Shown: positions 1 to 8,072, counted from the stretch's first letter. The stretch: DNA of 64,000 nucleotides from Herbaspirillum rubrisubalbicans (GCF_003719195.1 NZ_CP024996.1:4588001-4652000); one strand, 5' to 3'. Notes: a model not told the origin generated them from the sequence alone. Made by a program: numbers and translations.

Positions 1-711
1 CACAACTGGCCCGGCATCCCGGCCGGCCATTTTGGCGTCACGCCTGGAGCGCAGATGGCCTCCAGCAACGAGTTCCACGTCACCGTCAAGGGCCGTGGCT
101 CGCACGCGGCGCAACCGCACAAGGCGGCCGATCCGGTGATGACGGCGGTGCACATCGCCCAGGCCTGGCAGAGCATCGTGGCGCGCAACATCAATCCCAA
201 CGATCCGGCCGTGGTCTCCATCACCCAGATCCACACCGGCAGCGCCACCAACGTCATCCCCGACGAAGCCATGATGGTGGGCACCGTGCGCACCTTCAGC
301 CTGCCGGTGCTGGATCTGATCGAGCGCCGCATGAAGGAAATCGCCGAGCACACCGCTGCGGCCTTCGATGCCACGGTGGACTTCCGGTTCAACCGCAACT
401 ATCCGCCGCTGATCAATCACGCCAAGGAAACCGCCTTCGCCGTGGAAGTACTGACCGAACAGTTCGGCGCCGATCGTGTCGATGCCCACACCGAGCCGAC
501 CATGGGCGCCGAGGATTTCGCCTTCATGCTGCAGCACAAGCCAGGCTGCTACGTGTTCCTGGGCAATGGCGACGGCGGCCATCGCGATCAGGGTCATGGA
601 CTGGGACCGTGCAACCTGCACAACCCCAGCTATGACTTCAACGATGACCTGCTGCCCATCGGCGCCACCTACTGGGTGCGGCTGGCGGAAAAATTCCTGC
701 AGGCGAAGTAA
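1..711 (+). CDS. M20-family amidohydrolase / hippurate hydrolase-like peptidase (C-terminal part)
   Basis: The reading frame is open from the first base, so the gene starts outside the window; about 236 C-terminal residues are present. The visible part begins in the HNWPGIPAG segment, runs through the lid/dimerisation domain (GRGSHAAQPHKAADPV, a zinc-peptidase signature near window codons 31-46), and reaches GAEDFAFML and the late His-rich stretch DLHNP-like (CNLHNPSYDFND) near the end. These are typical of M20D amidohydrolases that cleave N-acyl amino acids such as hippurate or N-acetyl amino acids in the cytoplasm. The first metal-binding motif lies upstream and cannot be checked. The substrate cannot be told from sequence. 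Confidence 0.9.
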   Translation, partial: HNWPGIPAGHFGVTPGAQMASSNEFHVTVKGRGSHAAQPHKAADPVMTAVHIAQAWQSIVARNINPNDPAVVSITQIHTGSATNVIPDEAMMVGTVRTFSLPVLDLIERRMKEIAEHTAAAFDATVDFRFNRNYPPLINHAKETAFAVEVLTEQFGADRVDAHTEPTMGAEDFAFMLQHKPGCYVFLGNGDGGHRDQGHGLGPCNLHNPSYDFNDDLLPIGATYWVRLAEKFLQAK

Positions 712-815
712 GGCGGGCTGCGACGGCATTGGCGAGCGGCGGCATTTCAGGCATGATCCGCACACCATCCGCCCGCCAAGAGGCGCCACCATGCATTACG
801 ATAAAAGGGAGATAC

Positions 816-1166
816 ATGCACACCCTCGCCACCATCCTGGTCCTGCTCGTCGCCCTGGAACATGTCTGGATCCTGATCCTGGAAATGTTCCTGTGGACCA
901 AACCGCTGGGCTTGAAGACCTTCCGCCAGTCGCGCGAGGCCGCCGAAGCCACCCGCGTGCTGGCCGCCAACCAGGGGCTCTACAACGGCTTCCTGGCTGC
1001 CGGCCTGTTCTGGAGCCTGGCCACCGGGGACCGTTCGGTGCAGTTGTTCTTCGTGGCTTGCGTGCTGGTGGCCGGCATCTACGGCGGGCTCACCGCCAAG
1101 CGTTCCATCCTCTACATCCAGGGCCTGCCCGCCTTGCTGGCGCTGCTGGCCTTGCTGGCCAGTTGA
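816..1166 (+). CDS. DUF1304 family small membrane protein
   Basis: A protein of 116 residues, strongly hydrophobic, with about four predicted membrane segments: residues 2-22, about 48-65, 70-88 and 95-116. The N-terminal helix carries the EHVWILILEMFLW stretch and the middle the NQGLYNGFLA motif, both characteristic of the DUF1304 family of inner-membrane proteins of unknown function. I chose ATG 816 because a purine-rich AAAAGGGAGA precedes it and the hydrophobic helix begins at once; an in-frame start at 729 would add a non-hydrophobic tail. The next gene follows 7 bases after the stop, so the two are probably co-transcribed. Confidence 0.75.
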   Translation: MHTLATILVLLVALEHVWILILEMFLWTKPLGLKTFRQSREAAEATRVLAANQGLYNGFLAAGLFWSLATGDRSVQLFFVACVLVAGIYGGLTAKRSILYIQGLPALLALLALLAS

Positions 1167-1173
1167 GCGCACC

Positions 1174-1695
1174 ATGCCTCGCCTGCTGATCCTGTTACTC
1201 CTGATGGCGCTGAGGGCGCAAGAAGCCAGTGCGCAGGACCAGGAGGCCGAATGGTGGAGCTACCAGACCCAGCGCAACAACCATGCCTATGCCGTCAAGC
1301 TGGACATGGCCTTGCGCCGGACCTTCCCGCTGGCCGGCTTTCCTTACGTGGTGGTGACCCGGGTCGCCTATACGCCCGACACACCGGAAGGCTTGCCGCC
1401 CCTGCCCGAGCAGGATAGGCTGGAAGCCTTGTCGGAACAGGTGGCCGCAGCCATCGGCAAGAAGACCCGCAGCCTTTTTGTCGGCACCGCCTTCAGCCTG
1501 GGCCAGCAGCAATCCTGGTTCTACGTGACCGATCCCAATGGACTGGAACCGGTGGTGGCCGATATCCACGCGCGCTTTTGCCAGGCTTGCAAGACCAGCA
1601 CCGTGACCCTGAGCGACCCGACCTGGGCGCTGTATCGCGATCAACTACTGCCGGATGGGGAGACCCGACAACGCTACGGGCTGCGCAGTTACTGA
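1174..1695 (+). CDS. Exported DUF695-like protein
   Basis: 173 residues beginning with a hydrophobic signal peptide (residues 1-20, ending ASA-Q), so probably periplasmic. The mature part has the layout I associate with DUF695: an N-terminal strand WWSYQTQRNN, a central GLPPLPEQDRLEALSEQ segment, a FVGTAFSLGQQQSWFYV strand pair and an aromatic C-terminus. The family assignment is from memory of motif spacing, and the function is unknown. Two Cys (CQAC, near residue 134) could form a disulfide. It follows the DUF1304 gene with a 7-base gap. Confidence 0.6.
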   Translation: MPRLLILLLLMALRAQEASAQDQEAEWWSYQTQRNNHAYAVKLDMALRRTFPLAGFPYVVVTRVAYTPDTPEGLPPLPEQDRLEALSEQVAAAIGKKTRSLFVGTAFSLGQQQSWFYVTDPNGLEPVVADIHARFCQACKTSTVTLSDPTWALYRDQLLPDGETRQRYGLRSY

Positions 1696-1849
1696 AATCT
1701 CAGCGGAAAAATAAAGTTTCGCCGCAGAGCGCCGATAACAAGTTTCCTATCGGCATCAATATTGACAAGCATTCATCGCCATCGACCCAGCCAGCCCAAC
1801 TGCTGGCTGCCGCCACGACATCATCGGACCAGGTCCAGAAGGAAGCCGC

Positions 1850-2569
1850 ATGAAACAGATCAAACTCCTCCTCAAGGATGAGGTCTACGACTCGCTGGAA
1901 CGCGATTACCAGAACTTCGTGCGGCTCTCGACCAAGATCGACTCGGGCTTCGTGAAGCCTTCCTTCGATAGCTATCTGCTGGCCAAGCTTTCGGAAAATA
2001 CCAATTTCCTGACCGAAGAAGCGGTCCAGCACCTGATGCTCTCGGGCCAGTATGCCTGGGCCAGACGGGCGATGGACAAGGAATTCCCGGATGTGGTGCA
2101 GATCCTCATCGAGCAGGCCGCCAATTATGGATTCTGGATCGCGGTGCGCCACGACTGGAGCACCGACGATCTGATCGCCGCCTCCAAGGCCTGGGCCACG
2201 GCCATCATCAAGCAGGCCAAGGGCGATGAAAGCCAGATCGACATGCTGGCCACGCAGATCAAGGCCTCGGCCACCAATATCTCGGTAGTGCAGGAACGCT
2301 TGAAGACGCCGGCGGCGATGCTGGCCGCGGCCATGGTACAGGAGCTGCGCGAGACCCATATCGCCATCGAACATGCCTCCGGCATGGTGGCGCGTGAAAA
2401 GCTGGGGGCCATGCGTACCCTCTTGAAGCTGGGACGGGCCTTCGGCAATGTTTCCGAAAAGGCCGAAAAAGACATGATGGACAAGCTCAAGCGCGAAAAA
2501 CCCTGGCTCTTCGAAGACGGCCCCAAGGGCTTCTGGGGCCATGTCGCCGCGTGGTGGCGCGGGGTCTGA
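1850..2569 (+). CDS. Hypothetical protein of 239 residues, no recognised family
   Basis: A cytoplasmic, largely helical protein. There is no signal peptide or membrane helix; it is rich in Lys, Glu and Ala, with a long amphipathic stretch from about residue 100 to 215 that looks like a coiled coil. A Trp-rich tail (WLFEDG...WGHVAAWWRGV) closes it. The start at 1850 has a good AGAAGGAAG ribosome site 4-10 bases upstream and the product begins MKQIKLLLKDEVYDSLERDY. The 155-base upstream gap holds an imperfect hairpin (arms 1731-1737 and 1748-1754). I do not recognise the protein, and its neighbours on either side are unrelated, so nothing is inferred about its role. Confidence 0.7.
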   Translation: MKQIKLLLKDEVYDSLERDYQNFVRLSTKIDSGFVKPSFDSYLLAKLSENTNFLTEEAVQHLMLSGQYAWARRAMDKEFPDVVQILIEQAANYGFWIAVRHDWSTDDLIAASKAWATAIIKQAKGDESQIDMLATQIKASATNISVVQERLKTPAAMLAAAMVQELRETHIAIEHASGMVAREKLGAMRTLLKLGRAFGNVSEKAEKDMMDKLKREKPWLFEDGPKGFWGHVAAWWRGV

Positions 2570-2578
2570 ACTTAATCT

Positions 2579-2612
2579 TCTGATATCAGAGCTCTGAACT
2601 CTGAACTCTGAT
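2579..2612. repeat. Palindrome plus short 7-bp tandem repeat
   Basis: The 13-base string TCTGATATCAGAG (2579-2591) is followed by two exact copies of CTCTGAA and one variant (2592-2612). It sits 10 bases after the stop of the 239-residue protein and before the convergent DUF3047 gene. The same 13 bases recur at 16311-16323, again followed by a 7-bp tandem array. Confidence 0.7.
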
Positions 2613-2627
2613 GTCTAAGACCCAGGA

Positions 2628-3524
2628 TCAAGGCTGCGACTGCGCCACTGCTTCCGCCTCGCGCATGAGGCGGATGTCGCCATACCAAGCCTCCATCTTC
2701 TGACCGGTATTGTCGGTATCGGTCAACACCCCTACCCCAATCAGGCGGCCCGGCTTTTCGCCGAAGATGCGTTCGTAATCCTCGGCGACATTGCGCTGGT
2801 ACGAGCGCCATTGCCCCTCGTGCGTGGCCCCGCTTTCGGCCACCAGCATCTGGATGCGACCGGTGCGGCCATTGGCGATGACGCTGCCCACCGGCGCCTG
2901 GCCATCCCAGACATACATCAGCGTGGCATAGGGCAATTCATGCCCGGTCAACAGCTTGGCGGTGTCAAACAGGATGCTGTCCATCAGCGAGAGCCTGTTA
3001 TGGTCGCCATCGAAGGCCAACACGATGCGCACCGGGGAATCATCAGTTTCCCGATGTGTGAGATCGGCGGTGGGAATCAGACCCGCCGCCTTCCAGCTCC
3101 AGGACAGCCACGGCTTCTTGTTGATGTCGATATCCACCACGTGCCGCAACCCCGAGGAGGCGCGGTCGGCATAGGCGTGCAGGACGCTGCGGCCATGGTC
3201 ATCGACCAGCTTGTATTCGGTGGGAATCTTCTTGCGGGTGATGACCAGCGGCTCCCAGCCCTGCGGCAGCCCCTGCGGAGGATTGGTCGAAAACAGCGCC
3301 AACGCCTGGTCCAGCCGGGCCTGCTTGGCGGCGGCATCGACCGGTGCGGCCTTCTGGGCGGCACAACCGGCCAGCAGCATGGCGGCTCCCAGCCCGGCCG
3401 AGGCCAACATGCTGCGCGCAAAGGACGACGGGCGGCGGGTCAAACAGGCCAAAGAAGTCAAACGGATCAAACAGGCAAGCACAGCAGCAAGGCGCGCGCC
3501 AACGCGCGTGTGAGGCACATTCAT
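2628..3524 (-). CDS. DUF3047 family lipoprotein
   Basis: The C-terminal two thirds match the DUF3047 pattern: WLSWSWKAAGLIPTADLTHRETDDSPVRIVLAFDGD, an LMYVWDG strand, and a late R-x-I-G-V-G-V-L-T-DTDNTG segment. The family is a beta-sandwich exported protein of unknown function. A lipobox-like LLAGC precedes a mature chain beginning CAAQ, so outer- or inner-membrane lipid anchoring is likely. I placed the start at the Met giving MNVPHTRVG; neither this start nor the one 21 codons further upstream (3587) has a strong ribosome site. A start at Met 3410, directly before the hydrophobic core, would lack positive charges and is less likely. Confidence 0.75.
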   Translation of the reverse strand: MNVPHTRVGARLAAVLACLIRLTSLACLTRRPSSFARSMLASAGLGAAMLLAGCAAQKAAPVDAAAKQARLDQALALFSTNPPQGLPQGWEPLVITRKKIPTEYKLVDDHGRSVLHAYADRASSGLRHVVDIDINKKPWLSWSWKAAGLIPTADLTHRETDDSPVRIVLAFDGDHNRLSLMDSILFDTAKLLTGHELPYATLMYVWDGQAPVGSVIANGRTGRIQMLVAESGATHEGQWRSYQRNVAEDYERIFGEKPGRLIGVGVLTDTDNTGQKMEAWYGDIRLMREAEAVAQSQP

Positions 3525-3708
3525 GAGGGCCAACCGGAGAAATGGAATCAACTGCGGGAATCGTGTACAGACATCGAGTGCGGCCACCCCGACCGCCCCC
3601 GAAGGTTAACAGGAAAACCCGCCAGCACCCTATCCGGGAAAACCCTAGAATGAAAAAAAATTCAGGAATACAACGCCGGCACCGCGCTCATGCCCGCCAC
3701 AGCGGGCC

Positions 3709-4683
3709 TCAGTTCTGCTGCCGCAGAATTTGTATGAACATCTTGGCCAAGGACGACAAGGTGCTGTTCTTGCGGGTGACGATGCCGTAGTGCTCGATGC
3801 GGGTCTTCAGGTTGACCGGCAGGATGCCCAGCATCTGGCGCGCGGCAAAGAAGTGGGCGATGTCCAGCGGCATCACCGCCACCATGTTGGACTGCGCCAG
3901 CAGGGTGATGGTGACGAAGGGCGAGGCGGTCTCGATGACGTTGCCCGGCACCTTCCCCCCCTCCAGCTTGAACTCGTGCTCGATCCAGATGCGCATGGGC
4001 ATGTTGCTGGAATAGAGAATCCAGGAAGCGCCGGCCAGCTCCTGCAATCGCACCTTCTGGGCGGTGGCCAGCGGATGGTCGATGCCGCTGACGATGCACA
4101 TGGGCTCGCCGCGCAACATTTCGTAATGGTAGAGGTTGGGTTGGGAACTGACCGAGGAGCGCCCGATCATCAGGTCGATGCGGCCCTGGTCCAGCAGCAG
4201 CAACTGGCGCGCACTGGTGTCTTCGCTGATCTCGATGGAGACCTCCGGCTGGATCTCGCGCAGGCGCGACAGCGCGCGCGTGACGAAGGGCGCGGCGCCC
4301 ATGATGGTGCCGATGGACAGGCGCCCGCCGCGGCCGCTGATCATGTTCTGCAATTCTTCGCGCAGGTTGGCCACGTCGCTCTGGATCAGGCGCGCATAGC
4401 GGATCACGCAGCGCCCCAGCTCGGTGGCCTCGATGCCGCGCGGGGAGCGGTCGAACAGGGTCACGCCCAGCGCATCTTCCATTTCATGCAAGGCCTTGGT
4501 GGCGGCCGGCTGGGTCATGTGCATGACCTCGGCTGCCTTGTGCAGCGAACCCTGTTCGTCGAGCGCCGTCAGCAGGGCGACCTGGCGAAAGCGCAGGCGG
4601 CTGACGATGGAGCCGACCGAGGGCAGCGCACCACCCTCTTCCTGCAGTCGGTTATCACCCGATGAATTAAGCTCATTAGACAT
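3709..4683 (-). CDS. LysR-type transcriptional regulator
   Basis: 324 residues with an N-terminal winged helix-turn-helix (about residues 30-90: FRQVALLTALDEQGSLHKAAEVMHMTQPAATKALHEME) and a type-2 periplasmic-binding effector domain (about residues 115-320). It is divergent from the FAH-family gene at 4796, with 112 bases between, the usual arrangement for a LysR regulator controlling the neighbouring catabolic genes. The shared region holds an inverted repeat (4731-4759). The best guess is an aldonate- or keto-acid-responsive regulator of the 4.8-12.5 kb cluster; the effector is unknown. A hairpin (3692-3707) follows the stop but lacks a T-run. Confidence 0.9.
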   Translation of the reverse strand: MSNELNSSGDNRLQEEGGALPSVGSIVSRLRFRQVALLTALDEQGSLHKAAEVMHMTQPAATKALHEMEDALGVTLFDRSPRGIEATELGRCVIRYARLIQSDVANLREELQNMISGRGGRLSIGTIMGAAPFVTRALSRLREIQPEVSIEISEDTSARQLLLLDQGRIDLMIGRSSVSSQPNLYHYEMLRGEPMCIVSGIDHPLATAQKVRLQELAGASWILYSSNMPMRIWIEHEFKLEGGKVPGNVIETASPFVTITLLAQSNMVAVMPLDIAHFFAARQMLGILPVNLKTRIEHYGIVTRKNSTLSSLAKMFIQILRQQN

Positions 4684-4730
4684 CCCTGTACCAGCCTCTT
4701 ATAGTCGTCCCGGAAAAACCACCATGCTAG

Positions 4731-4759
4731 CGCATCTGCCCTTGGCGCAAGGCGATGCG
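4731..4759. promoter_or_regulatory. Candidate LysR-type operator between divergent genes
   Basis: Nested inverted repeat in the lysR/FAH intergenic region: outer arms CGCATC (4731-4736) and GATGCG (4754-4759), inner arms CCTTG (4740-4744) and CAAGG (4748-4752) around GCG. It lies 37-65 bases upstream of the GTG start at 4796, a sensible place for an activator site. Its use as an operator is inferred. Confidence 0.4.
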
Positions 4760-4795
4760 TGAAAAAAACTCAGGACATGGAGATCAGGAGACCCG

Positions 4796-5791
4796 GTGAG
4801 GCTGATTCAATATCGTGACCGCCAGGGCGAGCGCCGTGTGGGCATCGTCCATGGCAGCAACATCCAGGCGCTGGGGGAAGTCGCCACCATGCGCGAGCTG
4901 GCGCAGTTGGCGCTGCAGCGCGGCACCGGCCTGGAACGCCTGGCGCAACTACTCAATACCGACCAGTGCGAAGACTATGCCGCCATCCTGGCCGAGGCGC
5001 GCATCCTGGCGCCGCTGGATCATCCCGACCCGGCTCACTGCAAGGTCTCCGGCGCCGGCACCACGCACCTGGGCAGCGCCACCACGCGCGACAAGATGCA
5101 TCGCCGGGTCCAAGGCGATGAGCTCGACAAGACCGATACCCAGTTGATGATCGAATGGGGCATTGCCGGTGGCCGTCCGGCGCCCGGTACAGTGGGAGTG
5201 CAGCCGGAATGGTTCTACAAGGGCGATGGCAGCAGCATCGTCGCCCCCGGCCAGCCCCTGCCACGTCCCGACTTCGCGTTGGATGGCGGCGAGGAGCCGG
5301 AGATCGTCGGCCTGTACCTGATCGATGAAGACGGCTGTCCACGCCGGCTCGGTTTTGCCATCGGCAATGAATTCTCCGACCACGTCATGGAGCGCCGCAA
5401 TTACCTCTACCAGGGCCATTCCAAGCTGCGTCACTGCTCGTTCGGACCGGAGCTGCTGGTGGGCCTGCCCCCGGCGCATCTGGTGGGCATGACGCGCATT
5501 CGCCGCAATGGCCGGGTGATCTGGGAACAGGAATTCCTGACCGGCCCCGACAACATGTGCCACGCCATCGAAAACCTGGAATACCACTACTTCAAGTATG
5601 CCCACCTGCTGCATCCGGGCGATGTCCACGTGCATTACATGGGCGCGGCCAATCTGTCCTTTGCCTACAGCGTGCGCACCCAGGATGGCGACAGCATCGA
5701 GATCAGCATTGCCGAGTTCGGCGCACCGCTGGTCAATGGCATCGCGCATGTGCAGTCGCACTTCAGGCCGGGAGGCGTCAAACAGTTATAG
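4796..5791 (+). CDS. Fumarylacetoacetate hydrolase-family enzyme, AraD1/GguC-like
   Basis: 331 residues starting at GTG 4796 behind an AGGAG site. The C-terminal two thirds have the FAH fold signature: SGAGTTHLGSATTRDKM near residues 83-100, DGGEEPEIVGLYLI with the metal-binding acidic pair near residue 160, and GNEFSDHVMERRNYLYQGHSKLRHCSFGPELL near 190-220. In my recollection this length and N-terminus match the AraD1/GguC subgroup seen in sugar-acid clusters. Likely reaction: cleavage of a 2,4-diketo-3-deoxy acid, or dehydration of a 2-keto-3-deoxy acid. Context (UxaA dehydratase, second FAH enzyme, SDR) supports sugar-acid breakdown. It is the first gene downstream of the divergent regulator. 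Confidence 0.8.
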   Translation: MRLIQYRDRQGERRVGIVHGSNIQALGEVATMRELAQLALQRGTGLERLAQLLNTDQCEDYAAILAEARILAPLDHPDPAHCKVSGAGTTHLGSATTRDKMHRRVQGDELDKTDTQLMIEWGIAGGRPAPGTVGVQPEWFYKGDGSSIVAPGQPLPRPDFALDGGEEPEIVGLYLIDEDGCPRRLGFAIGNEFSDHVMERRNYLYQGHSKLRHCSFGPELLVGLPPAHLVGMTRIRRNGRVIWEQEFLTGPDNMCHAIENLEYHYFKYAHLLHPGDVHVHYMGAANLSFAYSVRTQDGDSIEISIAEFGAPLVNGIAHVQSHFRPGGVKQL

Positions 5792-5796
5792 CCAAC

Positions 5797-5831
5797 GATA
5801 GCCGATAGCCGATAGCCGATAGCCGATAGCC
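5797..5831. repeat. Five exact copies of a 7-bp tandem repeat
   Basis: GATAGCC repeated five times without error (5797-5803, 5804-5810, 5811-5817, 5818-5824, 5825-5831), starting 5 bases after the stop of the FAH gene. Copy number at such a perfect short repeat can vary between strains by slippage. Confidence 0.95.
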
Positions 5832-5911
5832 GCGCCAAGCGGCGCATGACCCTCGAAGTGGCGGCAACACAAAAGACCGCCCCCAGGATAACGATAAAGG
5901 AGACCACCCTC

Positions 5912-5956
5912 ATGCTGATCTATTGCCTTCCCTCTGGATTGCCGGAGCGCCGATGA
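5912..5956 (+). CDS. Possible 14-residue leader peptide translationally coupled to the ABC permease
   Basis: An ATG at 5912 lies 9 bases after a near-perfect AAAGGAG site (5896-5902). The frame runs MLIYCLPSGLPERR and stops at TGA 5954-5956, overlapping the permease ATG (5953-5955) as ATGA. The permease start has only a weaker GGAG site of its own inside this small ORF. Translation of the leader would deliver ribosomes to the permease start. Expression is not proven. Confidence 0.4.
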   Translation: MLIYCLPSGLPERR

Positions 5957-6636
5957 ACTACACCTTCGATTTCATGAGCGTGTTCGCGCAGTGGGATCGC
6001 CTGCTGCTGGGCGCCTGGCTGACCATCCAGCTCTCGGCCTTGTCCATCGTGCTGGGCTTCGTGCTGGGCACGCTGTGCGCGATGGCCGGAAAAAGCCATC
6101 TGGCGGTGCTGCGCGGCCTGGTGAAGGCTTATGTCGAGATCATCCGCAACACGCCCTTGCTGGTGCAGGTGTTCCTGGTGTTCTTCGGCCTGGCCAGCAT
6201 AGGATGGAAGCTTTCTGCAGAGACTGCGGCCGTCATCGCCCTCACCCTCAACGTCGGCGCCTACACCACCGAGATCATGCGCGCCGGCATCAACTCCATC
6301 CATCCGGGCCAGATCGAGGCGGCCGAATGCCTGGGCATGTCGCGCCTGCATGTCTACTGGCATGTGGTGTTGCTGCCGGCGGTGGAGCGCGTCTATCCCT
6401 CGCTGACCAGCCAGTTCATCCTGCTCATGCTGGCCTCCAGCATCACCTCGCAGATTTCCGCAGAAGAGCTGACCGCCACGGCCAACCTGGTGCAGTCGGA
6501 AACCTTCCGCAGCTTCGAGGTGTATGCCGTCATCGCGGTGGCGTACCTGGTGCTGTCCTTCCTGTTTCGTGGCGCGTTCTGGCTCATCAGCCAGATGGCC
6601 TTCGTGCGCAAGCGCAAGCTGGGCACCAACCTGTAA
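5953..6636 (+). CDS. ABC transporter permease, polar amino acid type (HisM/GlnP family)
   Basis: 227 residues with about five membrane helices and the His/Glu/Gln/Arg/opine permease signature. The EAA loop reads EAAECLGMSRLHVYWHVVLLPAVERVYPSL near residues 118-147, the site that docks the ATPase. The N-terminal part carries EIIRNTPLLVQVFLVFFGL, typical of the family. It pairs with the permease at 6646 to form a heterodimer in the inner membrane. Start ATG 5953 was chosen over an upstream TTG. The transporter sits inside a sugar-acid catabolic cluster, so the cargo may not be an amino acid. Confidence 0.9.
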   Translation: MNYTFDFMSVFAQWDRLLLGAWLTIQLSALSIVLGFVLGTLCAMAGKSHLAVLRGLVKAYVEIIRNTPLLVQVFLVFFGLASIGWKLSAETAAVIALTLNVGAYTTEIMRAGINSIHPGQIEAAECLGMSRLHVYWHVVLLPAVERVYPSLTSQFILLMLASSITSQISAEELTATANLVQSETFRSFEVYAVIAVAYLVLSFLFRGAFWLISQMAFVRKRKLGTNL

Positions 6637-6645
6637 GGAGCCGCC

Positions 6646-7296
6646 ATGAATGCATTCAGTTTCCTGCACGTGGAGTACCTGCTGCAAGCGGCCGTCTGGA
6701 CCGTGGTGCTGTCGCTGGTAGCGTTCGTCTTCGGGGGTCTGGCCGGCTTCGTCATTGCGCTGTGGCGGGTCTCGCCCCATGCCAGCCTGCGCACCATCGC
6801 CAGCCTCTACATCCAGGTGGTGCAAGGCATCCCGCTGCTGGTGATCCTGTTCGTGGCTTACTTCGGACTGGCCATCGCCGGGCTGAAATTGACGCCACTG
6901 GTGGCCGCCGGCATTTCCTTTGCGATCTACTGCGCAGCCTTCCTCGGCGAGATCTGGCGTGGCTGCATCCAGGCGGTGCCCAAGACGCAATGGGAAGCCT
7001 CGGAATGCCTGGGCTTGAATCGCTTCGAACAACTGAGCAAGGTGATCCTGCCGCAAGCCGTCAAGATCGCCACGCCGCCCACGGTCGGCTTCATGGTGCA
7101 GATCGTCAAGAACACTTCGCTGGCCTCGGTGATCGGTTTCGTCGATCTCGCGCGCGCCGGCCAGATCATCAACAACTCGACCTTCCAGCCGTTCACCGTG
7201 TTCGGCTGCGTCGCCCTCATCTATTTTTGCCTGTGCTTCCCGCTGTCGGCGCTGTCCAAGCACTTTGAAAGGAAATTGAATGTCAGCCATCGTTAA
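6646..7296 (+). CDS. ABC transporter permease, second subunit (HisQ/GlnP family)
   Basis: 216 residues, about five membrane helices, with IQVVQGIPLLVILFVAYFGL near residue 52 and the EAA loop WEASECLGLNRFEQLSKVILPQAVKIATPP near residues 115-145. It starts 9 bases after the preceding stop behind AAGGAG and its last 17 bases overlap the ATPase gene, so it is tightly coupled in an operon. It is the partner of the 5953 permease. Confidence 0.9.
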   Translation: MNAFSFLHVEYLLQAAVWTVVLSLVAFVFGGLAGFVIALWRVSPHASLRTIASLYIQVVQGIPLLVILFVAYFGLAIAGLKLTPLVAAGISFAIYCAAFLGEIWRGCIQAVPKTQWEASECLGLNRFEQLSKVILPQAVKIATPPTVGFMVQIVKNTSLASVIGFVDLARAGQIINNSTFQPFTVFGCVALIYFCLCFPLSALSKHFERKLNVSHR

Positions 7297-8014
7297 GATC
7301 AAGGATCTGCACAAGAGCTTCGGCAGCAACAAGGTCTTGAATGGAGTGTCGCTGGAAGTGCAACAGGGGCAGATGGTGGCCATCATCGGCAAGAGCGGCT
7401 CGGGCAAGAGCACGCTGCTGCGTTGCCTAAACGGTCTAGAGACAGTCGATGCCGGCGACATCCATGTATGCGGACATGATATTCATCATCCAGACAAGCT
7501 CAATCTGCGCGAATTGCGCAAGCAGGTCGGCATCGTCTTCCAGAGCTACAACCTGTTCCCGCACCTGACGGTGGAGCGCAACATCACGCTGGCGCTGACC
7601 ACCATCAAGAAAATGTCCACCGACGAAGCCAAGCAGATCGCCCACAAGGTGCTGCAACTAGTCGGACTGGAAAACAAGAAGGAAGCCTATCCCGAGCAGC
7701 TCTCGGGCGGCCAGGCGCAACGCGTGGCGATTGCCCGCTCGCTGGCGATGGCGCCAGAGCTGATGCTGTTCGATGAAGTGACCTCGGCACTGGACCCGGA
7801 GTTGACCGCCGAAGTATTGAAAGTCATGGAAGACCTGGCGCGCGGCGGCATGACCATGGTGCTGGTCACCCACGAGATGGCCTTTGCCCGCAAGCTGGCC
7901 GATGTGCTGGTGTTCATGCACCAGGGCCAGGTGTGGGAAATGGGACCGCCGGACGAACTCTTCAGCAACCCCAGGACAGCCGAATTGCAGAAGTTCGTCG
8001 CCAGCGACCTCTGA
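7280..8014 (+). CDS. ABC transporter ATPase, polar amino acid type (GlnQ/HisP family)
   Basis: 244 residues with all the motor motifs: Walker A GKSGSGKS (about 36-43), Q-loop FQSYNLFPH (about 87), signature LSGGQAQR (about 142), Walker B LMLFDEVTSALDPE (about 161-174) and the switch His in VTHEM (about 199). This is a complete nucleotide-binding subunit that would drive the two permeases before it. Family resemblance is to GlnQ-type ATPases. The gene overlaps the upstream permease by 17 bases. Confidence 0.93.
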   Translation: MSAIVKIKDLHKSFGSNKVLNGVSLEVQQGQMVAIIGKSGSGKSTLLRCLNGLETVDAGDIHVCGHDIHHPDKLNLRELRKQVGIVFQSYNLFPHLTVERNITLALTTIKKMSTDEAKQIAHKVLQLVGLENKKEAYPEQLSGGQAQRVAIARSLAMAPELMLFDEVTSALDPELTAEVLKVMEDLARGGMTMVLVTHEMAFARKLADVLVFMHQGQVWEMGPPDELFSNPRTAELQKFVASDL

Positions 8015-8072
8015 ATTGCGCTTGTATGGATTTTATTTTCAGCAGCACCCTACAACTACACAGGAGACCCCA

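Noticed and set aside
5797..5831. CRISPR array
   Set aside because: The repeat unit is 7 bases with no spacers and no cas genes nearby.
5920..7461. A 513-codon minus-strand open frame across the permease genes
   Set aside because: Antisense to two clear ABC permeases and the ATPase, low-complexity composition, no start signal.
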